Below are positions 17,119 to 27,920 of a stretch of 64,000 nt of DNA, in pieces. The DNA is from Mycobacterium dioxanotrophicus (GTDB taxonomy: Bacteria > Actinomycetota > Actinomycetes > Mycobacteriales > Mycobacteriaceae): contig NZ_CP020809.1 of assembly GCF_002157835.1 (NCBI RefSeq), positions 6,696,001 to 6,760,000 on the forward strand. Direction: 5' to 3'. The notes beneath the pieces are model-generated. The model was not told the origin of the DNA. It saw only the letters and a list, made by a program, of their open reading frames with translations, and made no database searches. Each line of letters begins with the position of its first letter. The stretch's first letter is position 1. The translations under genes were made by a program, and so were the position numbers.

Positions 17119-18056
17119 GTAAGGCTCCTTTGACTTGCCATGGCGGCGCGCGCCTCGTTGTAGAGCGTTCCGGCCCGATAGGACGAGCGCACCAACGGTC
17201 CGGACATCACCCCGAGGAAGCCGACCTCACGGGCGATGCCGCCGAGATCGTCGAATTCGTCTGGCGTGACCCAGCGTTCGATGGGGTGATGCCGCGGCGT
17301 GGGCCGCAGGTATTGGGTGATGGTGATCAATTGGCATCCGGCGGCGTGCAGATCCCGCAGGGCCTGCACGATCTCATCGGTGGTCTCCCCCATGCCGAGG
17401 ATCAGGTTCGACTTGGTGATGAGGCCCTGGCCGCGGGCCCGTGACAGCACGGCGAGCGAGCGGTCATAGTCGAAACCCGGCCTGATCCGGCGGCAGATGC
17501 GCGGCACGGTTTCCAGGTTGTGCGCCAACACTTCCGGGGCGGCGTCGAAGACCTCATCGAGCTGCTCGGGTGTCCCGGTGAAATCGGGAATCAGCAGTTC
17601 CACACCGGTGCCGGGGCAGACCGCATGGATCTGCCGGACGGTCTCGGCGTACAGCCAGGCTCCGCCGTCGGGCAGATCGTCCCGCGCCACCCCGGTGACG
17701 GTCGCGTAGCGCAACTGCATCTGCGCCACCGATTCGGCCACGCGCCGCGGCTCGTCGCGGTCCAGTGGTTCCGGTCGGCCGGTCGCGATCTGACAGAAAT
17801 CGCACCGCCGGGTGCACTGATCGCCGCCGATCAGGAATGTCGCCTCCCGGGCTTCCCAGCATTCGAAGATGTTGGGGCAGCCCGCTTCCTGACACACGGT
17901 GTGCAGATCGTTGCGCCGCACGAGCGCACTCAGCTCACGGTATTCGGGGCCGGTCTTGAACGTGGTCTTCATCCACGACGGCTTGCGTTCCACCGGAGTC
18001 TGCGCATTGCGGACCTCGAGGCGCAGCAGGCGGCGCCCTTCTGGGGTGACGGTCAT
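17115..18056 (-). CDS. lipA: Lipoyl synthase (radical SAM), gcv-operon copy
   Basis: LipA inserts two sulfurs into octanoyl-lysine of lipoyl domains. The 313-residue protein has the auxiliary cluster cysteines (Cys55, Cys60, Cys66 in [16 protein letters not shown]), the radical-[11 protein letters not shown] (Cys81, 85, 88), and the late RSSYRAG motif. ATG 18056 matches the usual mycobacterial LipA opening ([20 protein letters not shown]); ATG 18077 would add seven residues overlapping sdaA. Mycobacteria usually carry lipA next to lipB elsewhere; no lipB is seen here, so this copy presumably modifies octanoyl-GcvH made by another enzyme. Confidence 0.95.
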   Translation of the reverse strand: MTVTPEGRRLLRLEVRNAQTPVERKPSWMKTTFKTGPEYRELSALVRRNDLHTVCQEAGCPNIFECWEAREATFLIGGDQCTRRCDFCQIATGRPEPLDRDEPRRVAESVAQMQLRYATVTGVARDDLPDGGAWLYAETVRQIHAVCPGTGVELLIPDFTGTPEQLDEVFDAAPEVLAHNLETVPRICRRIRPGFDYDRSLAVLSRARGQGLITKSNLILGMGETTDEIVQALRDLHAAGCQLITITQYLRPTPRHHPIERWVTPDEFDDLGGIAREVGFLGVMSGPLVRSSYRAGTLYNEARAAMASQRSLT

Positions 18057-18060
18057 GGCA

Positions 18061-19437
18061 TCAGCATTCGACGACATTCACCGCGACAGCGAGCCCACCG
18101 GTGGAGGTCTCTTTGTACTTGGCACTCATGTCCATCCCGGTGGCCCACATGGTGTCGATGACCTCGTCGAGGCTGACCCGGTGGGTGCCGTCACCACGCA
18201 GCGCCATGCGAGCGGCGTTGATGGCCTTGCCTGCCGAGATGGCATTGCGTTCGATGCACGGGATCTGCACGAGCCCACCGATCGGATCGCACGTGAGGCC
18301 AAGGCTGTGCTCCATCGCGATCTCTGCGGCGTTCTCGACCTGCTGCGGTGTGCCACCGAGGATTTCGGCGAGCGCACCGGCAGCCATCGACGCCGCGGAG
18401 CCGACCTCACCCTGGCAGCCGACCTCGGCGCCCGAGATAGAGGCCCGCTCCTTGTACAGCGAGCCGATCGCGCCGGCCGTGAGCAGGAAGCGGACGGTCG
18501 CGTCGTCGGGGTCGGCACGCCCTGCGCGCGTGTAGTGCAACGCGTAGTACAGGACCGCCGGGATGATGCCTGCCGCACCGTTGGTCGGCGCGGTCACGAT
18601 GCGTCCGCCGGAGGCGTTCTCCTCGTTGACCGCCAGTGCCACCAGGTTCACCCAGTCCTCGGCGAAAGCCGGGTCACGGTCCGGGTCTTCAGCGGCGAGT
18701 CGGGCGAACCAGTCGTGCGCACGCCGCCGCACCCGCAGGTTGCCGGGCAGGTAGCCGTCGCGGGACATGCCCTTGGTCTGGCAGGCGACCATCACATCGC
18801 GGATGTGCAGCAGTCGCTCCCGCACCTCGGTCTCGGTGCGGGTCGCGCATTCCAGCCGCATCATCGCCTGGCTCACTGAACTCCGATCGCGTTCAGTGAG
18901 AGCCAAAAGATCTGCGGCGGAACGGAACCCATTGTCGTCGGCCGGTTCGCCGTCGCCCTGCGCGCCCGATTCCCCTTCGGTGACGACGAATCCGCCGCCG
19001 ATGGAGAAGTACGTCTCGCGGTATACCTCGTGACCTTGCGCCCCCACAGCGGTGATCGTCATCGCGTTGGGATGCCCGAGCTGAGTCAACGGGTGCAGCA
19101 CCATGTCGGCTTCGGTGAGCGCCAACAGAATCCGGCCGGCGAGCTGGATCTTTCCCTCGACCCGGACGGCCGCGAGCCGTCGTTCCATGTCGTCGGTCTC
19201 GATGGTCTCGGGCCGGTAGCCTTCCAGCCCCAGCAGGATCGCCGGCATGGTGCCATGCCCGGCGCCGGTCGCGGCCAGCGAGCCGAACAGGTCGACGCGG
19301 ACGTCGGCGACCTCGTCGAGTACGTCGCGGGCGACGAGTTCGTCGACGAATCTGCCTGCGGCCCGCATCGGGCCGACAGTGTGCGAACTCGACGGCCCGA
19401 TGCCGACCGAGAACAGATCGAACACGCTGATGGCCAT
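18061..19437 (-). CDS. sdaA: L-serine ammonia-lyase (serine deaminase), single-chain, Fe-S
   Basis: This 458-residue enzyme converts L-serine to pyruvate and ammonia. It begins with the beta-domain signature ([20 protein letters not shown]) and carries the alpha-domain cysteines expected to hold the 4Fe-4S cluster ([33 protein letters not shown]). Its ATG at 19437 overlaps the glyA stop by one base (TAATG). In operon context it consumes the serine formed by GlyA, completing a glycine-to-pyruvate route. Length and both domains are complete. Confidence 0.95.
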   Translation of the reverse strand: MAISVFDLFSVGIGPSSSHTVGPMRAAGRFVDELVARDVLDEVADVRVDLFGSLAATGAGHGTMPAILLGLEGYRPETIETDDMERRLAAVRVEGKIQLAGRILLALTEADMVLHPLTQLGHPNAMTITAVGAQGHEVYRETYFSIGGGFVVTEGESGAQGDGEPADDNGFRSAADLLALTERDRSSVSQAMMRLECATRTETEVRERLLHIRDVMVACQTKGMSRDGYLPGNLRVRRRAHDWFARLAAEDPDRDPAFAEDWVNLVALAVNEENASGGRIVTAPTNGAAGIIPAVLYYALHYTRAGRADPDDATVRFLLTAGAIGSLYKERASISGAEVGCQGEVGSAASMAAGALAEILGGTPQQVENAAEIAMEHSLGLTCDPIGGLVQIPCIERNAISAGKAINAARMALRGDGTHRVSLDEVIDTMWATGMDMSAKYKETSTGGLAVAVNVVEC

Positions 19438-20705
19438 TACAGCTCCGGATACAGCGGGAATTGCTCGGCCAGGGAACGCACCTGCGCGGCAAGATCATCG
19501 GTGTTCGCGCCCGGCGCGGCGATGAGAGCACCGACGATGATGTCGGCGACCTTCGCGAATTCTTCGTCGCCGAATCCACGGGCGGCCAGCGCCGGGGTGC
19601 CGATGCGCAGCCCCGACGTCACCATCGGCGGGCGGGGGTCGAACGGCACCGCGTTGCGGTTGACGGTGATGCCGACGGCGTCGAGCCGGTCCTCGGCCTG
19701 CTGCCCGTCGATGGCGGCGTTGCGCAGATCCACCAGCACCAGGTGCACATCGGTTCCGCCGGTGAGCACCGTGATCCCGGCGGCATGGGCGTCGGGCTGG
19801 TTCAGCCGCTCGGCCAGAATCTGCGCACCGCGCAGCACCCGCCGCTGACGCTCGGCGAACTCCGGCTGGGCCGCCATCTTGAATCCGACGGCCTTGGCAG
19901 CGATGACGTGCTCCAGCGGCCCGCCCTGCTGGCCGGGGAACACCGCAGAGTTGATCTTCTTGGCGATGTCGGCCTCGTTGGTGAGGATGACACCGCCGCG
20001 GGGACCACCGAGGGTCTTGTGCGTCGTGGAGGTGACGACGTGGGCGTGCGGGACCGGCGACGGATGCAGACCGGCGGCGACCAGGCCCGCGAAGTGGGCC
20101 ATGTCGACCATCAGGTAAGCACCCACCTCGTCGGCGATCTCGCGGAACCGCGCGAAATCGAGTTGCCGCGGGTACGCCGACCACCCGGCAATGATCAACT
20201 GCGGCTTGTGCTCTCGGGCCGCGTCGGCAACGGCGTCCATGTCGATGAGGTAGTCCTCCTTGGACACCCCGTACGCGGCGACGTTGTAGAGCTTGCCGGA
20301 GAAGTTCAGCCGCATGCCGTGGGTCAGGTGACCACCGCAGTCCAGCGACAGACCGAGAATGGTGTCACCCGGTTTGATCAGCGCATGCATCACGGCGGCA
20401 TTGGCCTGAGCACCCGAATGTGGCTGCACATTGGCGAATTCCGCGCCGAAGAGCGCCTTCACCCGGTCGATGGCGAGGCGTTCGATGACGTCGATGTGTT
20501 CGCAGCCGCCGTAGTAGCGGCGGCCCGGGTAGCCTTCGGCGTACTTGTTGGTCAGCACCGAGCCCTGGGCCTGCATGACCGCGAGCGGCGCGTGGTTCTC
20601 CGAGGCGATCATCTCCAGGCCGAGCCGCTGCCGGTGAAGTTCATCGCCGATGGCCGAGGCGATCTCGGGATCGAACTCGGTGAGATCCTGATCGAGCACA
20701 GTCAT
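19437..20705 (-). CDS. glyA: Serine hydroxymethyltransferase
   Basis: GlyA interconverts glycine plus 5,10-methylene-THF and serine plus THF. The 422-residue protein shows [31 protein letters not shown], and the PLP-lysine motif [15 protein letters not shown]. In this operon it should use the methylene-THF released by the glycine cleavage enzymes to make serine for SdaA. ATG 20705 follows the gcvH stop with a two-base gap. Mycobacteria generally have another housekeeping GlyA, so this may be a catabolic paralogue. Confidence 0.95.
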   Translation of the reverse strand: MTVLDQDLTEFDPEIASAIGDELHRQRLGLEMIASENHAPLAVMQAQGSVLTNKYAEGYPGRRYYGGCEHIDVIERLAIDRVKALFGAEFANVQPHSGAQANAAVMHALIKPGDTILGLSLDCGGHLTHGMRLNFSGKLYNVAAYGVSKEDYLIDMDAVADAAREHKPQLIIAGWSAYPRQLDFARFREIADEVGAYLMVDMAHFAGLVAAGLHPSPVPHAHVVTSTTHKTLGGPRGGVILTNEADIAKKINSAVFPGQQGGPLEHVIAAKAVGFKMAAQPEFAERQRRVLRGAQILAERLNQPDAHAAGITVLTGGTDVHLVLVDLRNAAIDGQQAEDRLDAVGITVNRNAVPFDPRPPMVTSGLRIGTPALAARGFGDEEFAKVADIIVGALIAAPGANTDDLAAQVRSLAEQFPLYPEL

Positions 20706-20707
20706 GT

Positions 20708-21118
20708 CTAGGCCTCGCTCTTCGCGGCGTATTCGGCAGCGGTCAGCAGTGTTCCCGCTGCGGTCGCCTGCACCTCGAAAAGCCAGCCCTCGCCGTAGGG
20801 GTCGGACGTCACGAGGGCGGGATCGTCGACAGCGGCCGTGTTGACGGCGGTGACGGTGCCACTGACCGGTGGGTACAGCTCGGACACGGTCTTGGTGGAT
20901 TCCACCTCGCCGCAGGTCTCGCCCGCGGTGATGGTGGCTCCGACCTCAGGCAGGTCGAGGAACACCAGATCACCCAGCGCCGCCGCGGCGACGGAGGTGA
21001 TCCCGACCCGCACCGGAACGTCAGGCAATGCGGCACCGGGCACGATCAGCACCCATTCGTGTTCCTCGGTGTAGCTGCGATCGTCCAGGACTGTATGAGA
21101 ATTGGCGATGTCTGCCAT
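20708..21118 (-). CDS. gcvH: Glycine cleavage system H protein
   Basis: The 136-residue lipoyl carrier protein has the start [13 protein letters not shown] and the lipoyl-lysine motif [18 protein letters not shown] (Lys76). It shuttles the aminomethyl group between GcvP, GcvT and Lpd. SD AAAGGAAG lies upstream of ATG 21118, and gcvT ends 12 bases before it. The lipoyl synthase in the same operon is its likely modifier. Confidence 0.95.
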   Translation of the reverse strand: MADIANSHTVLDDRSYTEEHEWVLIVPGAALPDVPVRVGITSVAAAALGDLVFLDLPEVGATITAGETCGEVESTKTVSELYPPVSGTVTAVNTAAVDDPALVTSDPYGEGWLFEVQATAAGTLLTAAEYAAKSEA

Positions 21119-21130
21119 AGTGCTTCCTTT

Positions 21131-22246
21131 TCAGTTGCGGCGGTAGAACGGCGCCGGGGTGACTTCGAACTGCTCTTTGTTGCCGCGGATGTCGACCTGC
21201 AGAACCGTTCCCGGTTCGGCGAGCGACGTGTCCAGGTAGGCCAGAGCGATCGGGTATCCGAGGGTGGGCGACAGCGCGCCGGAGGTGACGGTGCCGACCG
21301 CGGCCCCTTCGGGACCGTGATGGACGGTGTAGCCGGCCCGGGCCGCGCGCCGGGTCGAGCCCTTCAGCCCCACCAGCACCCGCTGCACGGTCTGCCCGGA
21401 AAGCTGCTGCAGTGCATCGCGTCCCACAAATTCCTTGCCCAGGCGAACGACCTTGCCGAGCCCCGCCTCGTAGGGGTTGGTGGCCTTGTCGAGTTCGTGC
21501 CCGTAGAGCGCCATTCCGGCTTCCAGCCGCAGCGTGTCGCGGCACGCGAGACCTGCGGGTGACCCGCCGGCGGCAGTGGTGACCGCCAGCAGGGACCGCC
21601 ACAGGGCAACGGCATGCGCGTTGGGCACGTAGAGTTCGAAGCCGTCCTCCCCCGTGTAACCCGTGCGGGCCAGCAGCACATCGATGTCGCCCACGGTGGC
21701 CTCGGTAACCGCGTAGTACTTGAGATCTCGCACCGTCTCGCGCTGATTCTCAGGCACCAGCGAACTCACGATGGCTTCGGACGCGGGGCCCTGCACGGCG
21801 ATCAGTGCGGTATCGGTGGATTGGTCGTCCACCTGGGCGTCGAATTCGGCTGCCCGGCTGCGCAGTTCGCCCGCCACCGTGGGGGCGTTCGCGGCGTTGG
21901 CGACGACCAGGAAGTGCTCGTCGGCGAGCCGGTACACCACCAGATCGTCGATGACGCCGCCGTCGGCGTCGCACATCAGCGAGTACTTGGCGCGTCCGAC
22001 GGCGATCTTGGAGGCCTCGCCGACCAGCGCGAAATCGAGCGTCGCGGCGGATTGTGGTCCGGTGATCGAGATTTCACCCATGTGGGAGAGGTCGAACAGG
22101 CCTGCGGTCTCCCGCACCGCGCGGTGCTCGGCCAGTTCGCTGCCGTACTTCAGTGGCATCGCCCATCCCGCGAAGTCGGTGAAACTGGCGCCCAGTTCCC
22201 GGTGTTCGTCGATCAGCGGCGAAGCCGGGGTGTGGTCGTCGGTCAT
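21131..22246 (-). CDS. gcvT: Aminomethyltransferase (glycine cleavage T protein)
   Basis: GcvT releases ammonia from the aminomethyl-lipoyl H protein and gives 5,10-methylene-THF. The 371-residue protein has [13 protein letters not shown] near the start, [15 protein letters not shown], and [17 protein letters not shown] in the middle, all typical. ATG 22246 is used because it overlaps the gcvP stop (ATGA) and matches the family start; the longer open frame lies inside gcvP. SD GGAGG lies upstream inside gcvP. Confidence 0.95.
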   Translation of the reverse strand: MTDDHTPASPLIDEHRELGASFTDFAGWAMPLKYGSELAEHRAVRETAGLFDLSHMGEISITGPQSAATLDFALVGEASKIAVGRAKYSLMCDADGGVIDDLVVYRLADEHFLVVANAANAPTVAGELRSRAAEFDAQVDDQSTDTALIAVQGPASEAIVSSLVPENQRETVRDLKYYAVTEATVGDIDVLLARTGYTGEDGFELYVPNAHAVALWRSLLAVTTAAGGSPAGLACRDTLRLEAGMALYGHELDKATNPYEAGLGKVVRLGKEFVGRDALQQLSGQTVQRVLVGLKGSTRRAARAGYTVHHGPEGAAVGTVTSGALSPTLGYPIALAYLDTSLAEPGTVLQVDIRGNKEQFEVTPAPFYRRN

Positions 22247-25113
22247 ACGAGAGCCTCCTGCAGGTTCGGTTCGGTCTGGAACGCCTCGGGTGCTGGGCAC
22301 GAGCAGGCGAGGTTGCGGTCACCGTGCACGCCGTCGATGCGGCGGACCGGCGGCCAGTATTTGTTGAGTCGCAGGGAGGCAACGGGATACGCCGCGTACT
22401 GCCTGCTGTAGGGCAACGTCCATTCGGCGTCGGTGACCTGTTCAGCGGTGTGGGGTGCTTGCCGCAGTGGGCTCTGTTCCAGCGCCCACTCTCCTGAGTC
22501 GACCCGGCTGATCTCGTCGTGGATGCCGATCATGGCCGCGATGAACCGGTCCAGCTCGGCCAGATCCTCCGATTCTGTGGGTTCCACCATCAGGGTGCCG
22601 TTGACCGGGAACGACAGGGTCGGCGCGTGGAAACCGTAGTCGATCAACCGTTTTGCGACGTCCTCGGCCGTCACCCCGGTGCGTTTGGTGATCTCGCGCA
22701 GGTCCAGGATGCACTCGTGCGCGACCAAACCGGACTCCCCGGTGTAGAGGACCGGGTACCGGTCGGCCAGCGACGCAGCCAGATAGTTGGCGGCCAGCAC
22801 CGCGGTCTTGGTCGCGGCCGTCAGCCCGTCGGGCCCCATCAGCGCCAGGTAAGCCCAGGTGATCGGAAGGATGCCCGCAGACCCGTAATTCGCGGCCGAC
22901 ACCGGGGCCGGACCGTCGACGGACAGCGGATCGCCCGGCAGGAACGGCGCCAGGTGTGCCCGCACCGCGACCGGTCCGACGCCCGGGCCCCCACCCCCGT
23001 GCGGGATGCAGAACGTCTTGTGCAGGTTCAGGTGTGACACGTCGCCGCCGAACTCACCCGGTTTGGCCAGGCCGACAAGGGCATTCAGGTTGGCTCCGTC
23101 GACGTACACCTGGCCGCCCGCGCTGTGCACGAGATCGCACACCGTGCGCACCTCGGTCTCGTACACGCCGTGGGTCGACGGGTAGGTCAGCATGATGGCC
23201 GCGACGCGCCCGCCGTGGTCGGACAGCTTCGCCTGCAGGTCCTCCACATCGATGTTGCCGTTGGGTGCGGTCTTGACCACCACCACGCGCATGCCGGCCA
23301 GAACCGCTGACGCGGCGTTGGTGCCGTGCGCGGATTGCGGGATGAGGCAGACGTCGCGCTCGACGTCTCCGCGGGACCGGTGGTAGGCGTTGATGGCCAG
23401 CAGGCCCGCGAGCTCGCCCTGCGATCCGGCGTTGGGCTGCAATGAAACCCGGTCATAGCCGGTGATCTCGGCCAGCCAGTCCTCAAGGTTGCCGATCAAC
23501 TCCCGATAGCCGCTGGTCTGCGCGGCCGGGGCGTACGGATGGATACCAGCGAACCCGGGCCAGCTGATGGGTTCCATCTCGGCGGCGGCGTTGAGCTTCA
23601 TGGTGCACGAACCCAGCGGGATCATCGTGCGGTCCAGCGCGAGGTCCTTGTCCGAGAGTTCCCGCAGGAAGCGCAACATGGCGGTCTCGGAACGGTGCCG
23701 GTGAAACACCGGATGGGTCAGGTAATCCGACGTGCGGAGCAGGTCTGCGGGCAACGCGACGCCGCCGCCCACCGCGACAGGGACGGCACCGAACACGTCG
23801 AGCACGCGCCGCACGATGTCGTCGGTGGTGCGCTCGTCGCAGGAGATGCCGACGTGGTCGGCATCGACCAGACGCAGGTTGATTCCGGCGCGGTCGGCGG
23901 CGTCGACGATGTCGTGGGCACCGCCGGGGACCCGCACCATCACGGTGTCGAAGAACCGGTCGTGGACCATCTCGCGGCCCGCGAACCGCAGCCCCTCGGC
24001 CAGCGCGGCGGCATGACCGTGCACGCGGGTTGCGATGGCGCGCAACCCTTCCGGACCGTGGTAGGCGGCGTACATGGCGGCGACGTTGGCCAGCAGCGCC
24101 TGCGCGGTGCAGATGTTGCTGGTCGCCTTGTCCCGGCGGATGTGCTGTTCGCGGGTTTGCAGTGCGAGGCGGTAGGCGGGCTTGCCGTCCACGTCGACGG
24201 AGACGCCGACCAACCGCCCCGGCAGCATGCGCTCCAGTCCCGAGCGCACCGACATGTACCCGGCGTGCGGGCCACCGAAGAACAGCGGCACACCGAACCG
24301 CTGCGCCGAGCCGACGGCGATGTCGGCACCTTGCTCGCCGGGTGCCGTGATGAGTGTCAGCGACAGCAGATCGGCAGCGACCGTGGTGAGCATGCCGCGG
24401 TCGGCGGCCGCAGCGATCAGCGGGGCGTGGTTGCGTACGACGCCGCTGGCGCCGGGCGATTGGAAGACGACGCCGAACGCGTCAGCGTCGGGCAATGCCC
24501 GCGTCAGGTCGGCGACCTCCACCTCGATGCCCACCGACTCGGCCCGCCCGCGCACCACCGCGAGCGTCTGGGGCAGGCAATCTGCGTCGAGCACAACACG
24601 ATTGGACTTCGAGGTCTTGTTGGCCCGGCGCATCAGCAGCACGGCCTCCATGACCGCGGTGGCCTCGTCGAGCAGTGATGCACCGGCCACCGGCAGTGCC
24701 GTGAGGTCCTCGATGACCGTCTGGAAGGTCAGCAGCGCTTCGAGCCTGCCCTGGGAGATCTCCGGTTGGTACGGCGTGTACGCGGTGTACCAGGCAGGCG
24801 ATTCCAGCATGTTGCGGCGCAGGACGGCGGGGGTGATGGTGTCGTGGTAGCCGAGACCGATCATCTGCACCCGCGTCTGGTTGCGGTCCGCCAGCGCCCG
24901 CAGCGCATCGAGCACCTGCTCCTCGGACCGCGCCGCGGGCAGCCGCAACCCGTCGATACTGCGGATCTGGGAGGGTACGGCCGCGTCGATCAATGCATCG
25001 ACGGACGGATAGCCGAGCACGTCGAGCATGCGGGCTTGGCCGGTGCGGTCGGGGCCGATGTGGCGATCGCGAAAAACACTGTCGCCGTTGACAAATTCAG
25101 AAAGCTCAGGCAC
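22243..25113 (-). CDS. gcvP: Glycine dehydrogenase (decarboxylating), P protein
   Basis: The 956-residue single-chain P protein has its N-terminal half ([40 protein letters not shown]) and a C-terminal PLP half with the lysine motif [18 protein letters not shown]. It decarboxylates glycine and loads the aminomethyl group on GcvH. ATG 25113 lies about 58 bases downstream of the tandem glycine riboswitch, so expression of this operon is probably switched by glycine. It is the first gene of the gcvP-gcvT-gcvH-glyA-sdaA-lipA-lpdA operon. Confidence 0.96.
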   Translation of the reverse strand: MPELSEFVNGDSVFRDRHIGPDRTGQARMLDVLGYPSVDALIDAAVPSQIRSIDGLRLPAARSEEQVLDALRALADRNQTRVQMIGLGYHDTITPAVLRRNMLESPAWYTAYTPYQPEISQGRLEALLTFQTVIEDLTALPVAGASLLDEATAVMEAVLLMRRANKTSKSNRVVLDADCLPQTLAVVRGRAESVGIEVEVADLTRALPDADAFGVVFQSPGASGVVRNHAPLIAAAADRGMLTTVAADLLSLTLITAPGEQGADIAVGSAQRFGVPLFFGGPHAGYMSVRSGLERMLPGRLVGVSVDVDGKPAYRLALQTREQHIRRDKATSNICTAQALLANVAAMYAAYHGPEGLRAIATRVHGHAAALAEGLRFAGREMVHDRFFDTVMVRVPGGAHDIVDAADRAGINLRLVDADHVGISCDERTTDDIVRRVLDVFGAVPVAVGGGVALPADLLRTSDYLTHPVFHRHRSETAMLRFLRELSDKDLALDRTMIPLGSCTMKLNAAAEMEPISWPGFAGIHPYAPAAQTSGYRELIGNLEDWLAEITGYDRVSLQPNAGSQGELAGLLAINAYHRSRGDVERDVCLIPQSAHGTNAASAVLAGMRVVVVKTAPNGNIDVEDLQAKLSDHGGRVAAIMLTYPSTHGVYETEVRTVCDLVHSAGGQVYVDGANLNALVGLAKPGEFGGDVSHLNLHKTFCIPHGGGGPGVGPVAVRAHLAPFLPGDPLSVDGPAPVSAANYGSAGILPITWAYLALMGPDGLTAATKTAVLAANYLAASLADRYPVLYTGESGLVAHECILDLREITKRTGVTAEDVAKRLIDYGFHAPTLSFPVNGTLMVEPTESEDLAELDRFIAAMIGIHDEISRVDSGEWALEQSPLRQAPHTAEQVTDAEWTLPYSRQYAAYPVASLRLNKYWPPVRRIDGVHGDRNLACSCPAPEAFQTEPNLQEALV

Positions 25114-25171
25114 GAGGTGACTCCGGTTTCGGGGCGCCGCGATGACGCGACGTATCGGGTGGTGACACCTC

Positions 25172-25350
25172 CCCGCTCTGTCCTGAAACCTGAGAGTTTT
25201 AGCGCTGCCGCGCTGTTCCCCTTCGGTAAGCGAGATCCAGGGATCGCGCTGTTCTCCAGAGTTGCCTCGACACTGCGGTATTGGGCCTGAGAGATTCCCG
25301 GGGAGGAGTTGCTCCTACGGCGCCTCCGAACAACGGAGGTTCTCCCACAG
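25172..25350 (-). promoter_or_regulatory. Tandem glycine riboswitch
   Basis: Read on the minus strand, two glycine aptamers follow each other. The first contains GCCGTAGGAGCAACTCC, then AATCTCTCAGGCCC; the second contains TACCGAAGGGGAACAGCG, then AAAACTCTCAGGTTTCAGG and ACAGAG. These are the conserved core elements of the glycine riboswitch, and the two-aptamer form is the cooperative type. It sits directly upstream of gcvP, between the ureohydrolase gene and the gcv operon. Glycine binding normally turns such operons on. The expression platform in the following ~58 bases is not resolved. Confidence 0.93.
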
Positions 25351-25389
25351 TGCGTCAACGACGTTTTCAGTTGTGTGATGCATGCTACG

Positions 25390-26394
25390 TCATGGACGGG
25401 CGGTTGTCGCAACCTCTCCGTTGACGGGCAGGTTGGTGCGGGCTCCGGCGACCATCAGCGACACGATGTCGAAGACCAGCGTCGCCGCCGCGACGCAGGT
25501 GATCTCGGCGTGATCGTAGGCCGGAGCCACCTCGACGACGTCGGCGCCGACGATGTTGAGGCCGGTCATCTTTCGCAGCATCTTGAGCAGCTCCCGCGAG
25601 GTCAGGCCACCCATTTCAGGGGTGCCGGTGCCCGGGGCGAAGGCTGGGTCCAACACGTCGATGTCGATGGACAGATACACCGGGACGTCGGCGACCCGCC
25701 GGCGCACCACGTCCACGGCCGCGTCGACGCCGATCACGTCGAGGTCGCCGGCCCGGATGATCTTGAAACCCATCCTGGCGTCGTCGTCGAGGTCCATCTG
25801 GTCGTAGATCGGCCCGCGGATGCCGACGTGGATGGAGTGGTCCTCGATGAGCAACCCTTCCTCGAACGCGCGCCGAAAGATGGTGCCGTGGGTGACCGGG
25901 GCGTTGAAATAGGTGTCCCAGGTGTCCAGGTGTGCGTCGAAGTGAACCAGCGCGACGGGCCCGTGTTTGGCATGCAGCGCACGAAGATTGGGCAGCGCGA
26001 TGGTGTGGTCACCACCGATCGACACGATGCGGCGGTCGCCGCCGGCGAGGATGTCGGAGGCGTGGTCCTGGATCTGGCGGCACGCCTCGTCGATGTTGTA
26101 CGGCGTGACCGCGACGTCACCGGCATCAACCACCTGGACGTGTTCGAGGGGAGCGACACCGAGTTCGACGTGGTAGCCGGGGCGAAGCGCGCGGGCCGCG
26201 GTGCGCACCGCGAGCGGGCCGAACCGTGCTCCCGGGCGGTAGGAGGTTCCGCCGTCGAACGGCACGCCGAGGATCGCGATGTCGTAATCGGACACCTCGT
26301 GGATGTCGGCGATCCGGGCGAAGGTGCCCTTGCCCGCATACCGCGGAACCTGCGTGGCGGGCACAGCGCCGATGATGCCGTTTCGCGTGGTCAT
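25390..26394 (-). CDS. Agmatinase-family ureohydrolase (agmatinase or guanidinobutyrase)
   Basis: The 334-residue Mn enzyme has the arginase-superfamily metal motifs SIGGDHTIALP, VHFDAHLDTWDTYF and SIDIDVLDPAFAPGTGTPEM. The family hydrolyses agmatine, guanidinobutyrate or guanidinopropionate to urea and an amine or amino acid; sequence alone does not choose. ATG 26394 (TTRNGIIGAVP) is the conserved start; upstream in-frame sequence belongs to the divergent gene's control region. It is upstream of, and on the same strand as, the glycine-riboswitch operon. A 2-ketoarginine-decarboxylase-like enzyme encoded at 52658 makes guanidinobutyrate an interesting candidate substrate. Confidence 0.88.
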   Translation of the reverse strand: MTTRNGIIGAVPATQVPRYAGKGTFARIADIHEVSDYDIAILGVPFDGGTSYRPGARFGPLAVRTAARALRPGYHVELGVAPLEHVQVVDAGDVAVTPYNIDEACRQIQDHASDILAGGDRRIVSIGGDHTIALPNLRALHAKHGPVALVHFDAHLDTWDTYFNAPVTHGTIFRRAFEEGLLIEDHSIHVGIRGPIYDQMDLDDDARMGFKIIRAGDLDVIGVDAAVDVVRRRVADVPVYLSIDIDVLDPAFAPGTGTPEMGGLTSRELLKMLRKMTGLNIVGADVVEVAPAYDHAEITCVAAATLVFDIVSLMVAGARTNLPVNGEVATTARP

Positions 26395-26560
26395 CTGTGG
26401 TTTCCAGCCTTTCGAATCGCCGGGTGTTCGACTGCCAGCATCGACCCCGACGACCATCGATGGCGAGCAGATAATGCCCAAACCCCCGCCGGCGTCTTTG
26501 AGCGATCGCACAATCGCCCTGTCGTTCTGTGCCGGCGGTTTTCGTGGTTGGCTGGGTGTC

Positions 26561-27772
26561 GTGACCGACAGCACGACGTGCGCCATCGTGGGTGGCGGCC
26601 CGGCCGGCATGATGCTCGGCCTGATCCTGGCCCGATGCGGGGTCGATGTGACGGTGCTGGAGAAGCACGCCGACTTCCTGCGGGATTTCCGCGGCGACAC
26701 CGTCCACCCCAGCACCATGCGCCTGCTGGACGAACTGGGCCTGCTGCAGAAGTTCGACCAAATCCCTTACAGCAAGGTCGAAAAGGGCGACTTCACCGTC
26801 GACGGACAAGCCATCACCATGGTCGACTTCCGGCGGCTGCGGCAACCGCATCCTTATGTCGCGATGGTGCCGCAGTGGGATTTTCTCGACCTGCTCGCCG
26901 ACGCCGGCAAATCCGAACCGCATTTCACACTGCGGATGCAAACGGAGGTCACCGGACTGCTGCGCGACGGGGACCGGATCACCGGCGTCCGTTACGAGAG
27001 CCCGGACGGTCCCGGCGAGTTACGTGCCGACCTCACCGTCGGTTGCGACGGACGCTGGTCGGTCACCCGCCGGGAATCCGGCCTGTCGGTCCGCGAGTAC
27101 CCGGTGCCGTTCGACGTCTGGTGGCTGCGGGTGCCGCGCACCAACGACGGTGACTATTCACTCATCCCGCGCACCGCACCCGGCAAGGCGCTGATCATGA
27201 TCCCGCGCCGGGGGTACTTCCAGATCGCCTACCTGATCCCGAAAGGCAGTGACACCGGCCTGCGGTCCCGCGGCCTGGACCGCTTCAAAAGTGAGCTCGC
27301 CGAGCTGATCCCCGAGTCCGACGTGGATTCGCTCAATTCGTGGGACGACGTCAAATTTCTCGATGTCCGGCTCAACCGCCTGCACACCTGGCATCGCGAC
27401 GGACTGCTGTGCATCGGCGACGCCGCACACGCCATGTCTCCGGCAGGCGGCGTCGGCGTCAATGTCGCGATCCAGGATGCGGTTGCGGCGTCCCGGTTGC
27501 TGCACGCACCCCTGCGCGAGCACCGCCTCACCGAAACCAATCTGGCCGCGGTGCAGCGCCAACGCACCGTGCCCACCGTCGTCACCCAGGGTTTTCAGCG
27601 GATCGTGCACCGGCAGGTGCTGGCGCCTGCCATGGCGGGCAAGGAGATCATCCCGCCGCCGGCACTGCGGAACCTGCTGCACCGGCTACCCCGGTTGGCT
27701 ACCGTGCCGGGCTACATCATCGGCACCGGAGTGCGCCCCGAACACGTCCCGACCATCGCCCGCCGCCGCTGA
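26561..27772 (+). CDS. FAD-dependent monooxygenase (PHBH-like)
   Basis: The 403-residue protein is a group A flavoprotein hydroxylase-type enzyme: FAD motif CAIVGGGPAGMMLGLILARC, a DG segment (LRADLTVGCDGRWSVTR), and the GD motif LLCIGDAAHAMSPAGGVGVN. Such enzymes hydroxylate aromatic or polyketide-like substrates with NAD(P)H and O2. GTG 26561 (VTDSTTCAIVGGG) is where the FAD domain begins; the SD is weak. It is divergent from the ureohydrolase gene and stands alone, so the substrate is unknown. Confidence 0.85.
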   Translation: MTDSTTCAIVGGGPAGMMLGLILARCGVDVTVLEKHADFLRDFRGDTVHPSTMRLLDELGLLQKFDQIPYSKVEKGDFTVDGQAITMVDFRRLRQPHPYVAMVPQWDFLDLLADAGKSEPHFTLRMQTEVTGLLRDGDRITGVRYESPDGPGELRADLTVGCDGRWSVTRRESGLSVREYPVPFDVWWLRVPRTNDGDYSLIPRTAPGKALIMIPRRGYFQIAYLIPKGSDTGLRSRGLDRFKSELAELIPESDVDSLNSWDDVKFLDVRLNRLHTWHRDGLLCIGDAAHAMSPAGGVGVNVAIQDAVAASRLLHAPLREHRLTETNLAAVQRQRTVPTVVTQGFQRIVHRQVLAPAMAGKEIIPPPALRNLLHRLPRLATVPGYIIGTGVRPEHVPTIARRR

Positions 27773-27920
27773 AGGTCGCCGAACGAGTGTGAGTTTGCGC
27801 CCACTGGCGCACCGCGGTCCCCCGACCAGGTACCGTGCGCACATCTCGATGCCGTAGATCTAAGGTCGATCGGTACTGAACTGCGGACACATCTGGTACC
27901 GGGGAGGCGGTCGATCAGCG

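Noticed and set aside
26454..26463. Palindrome CCATCGATGG between the ureohydrolase and monooxygenase genes
   Set aside because: Ten bases, single copy and no regulator gene adjacent; palindromes of this size with ATCGAT are expected by chance in high-GC DNA.
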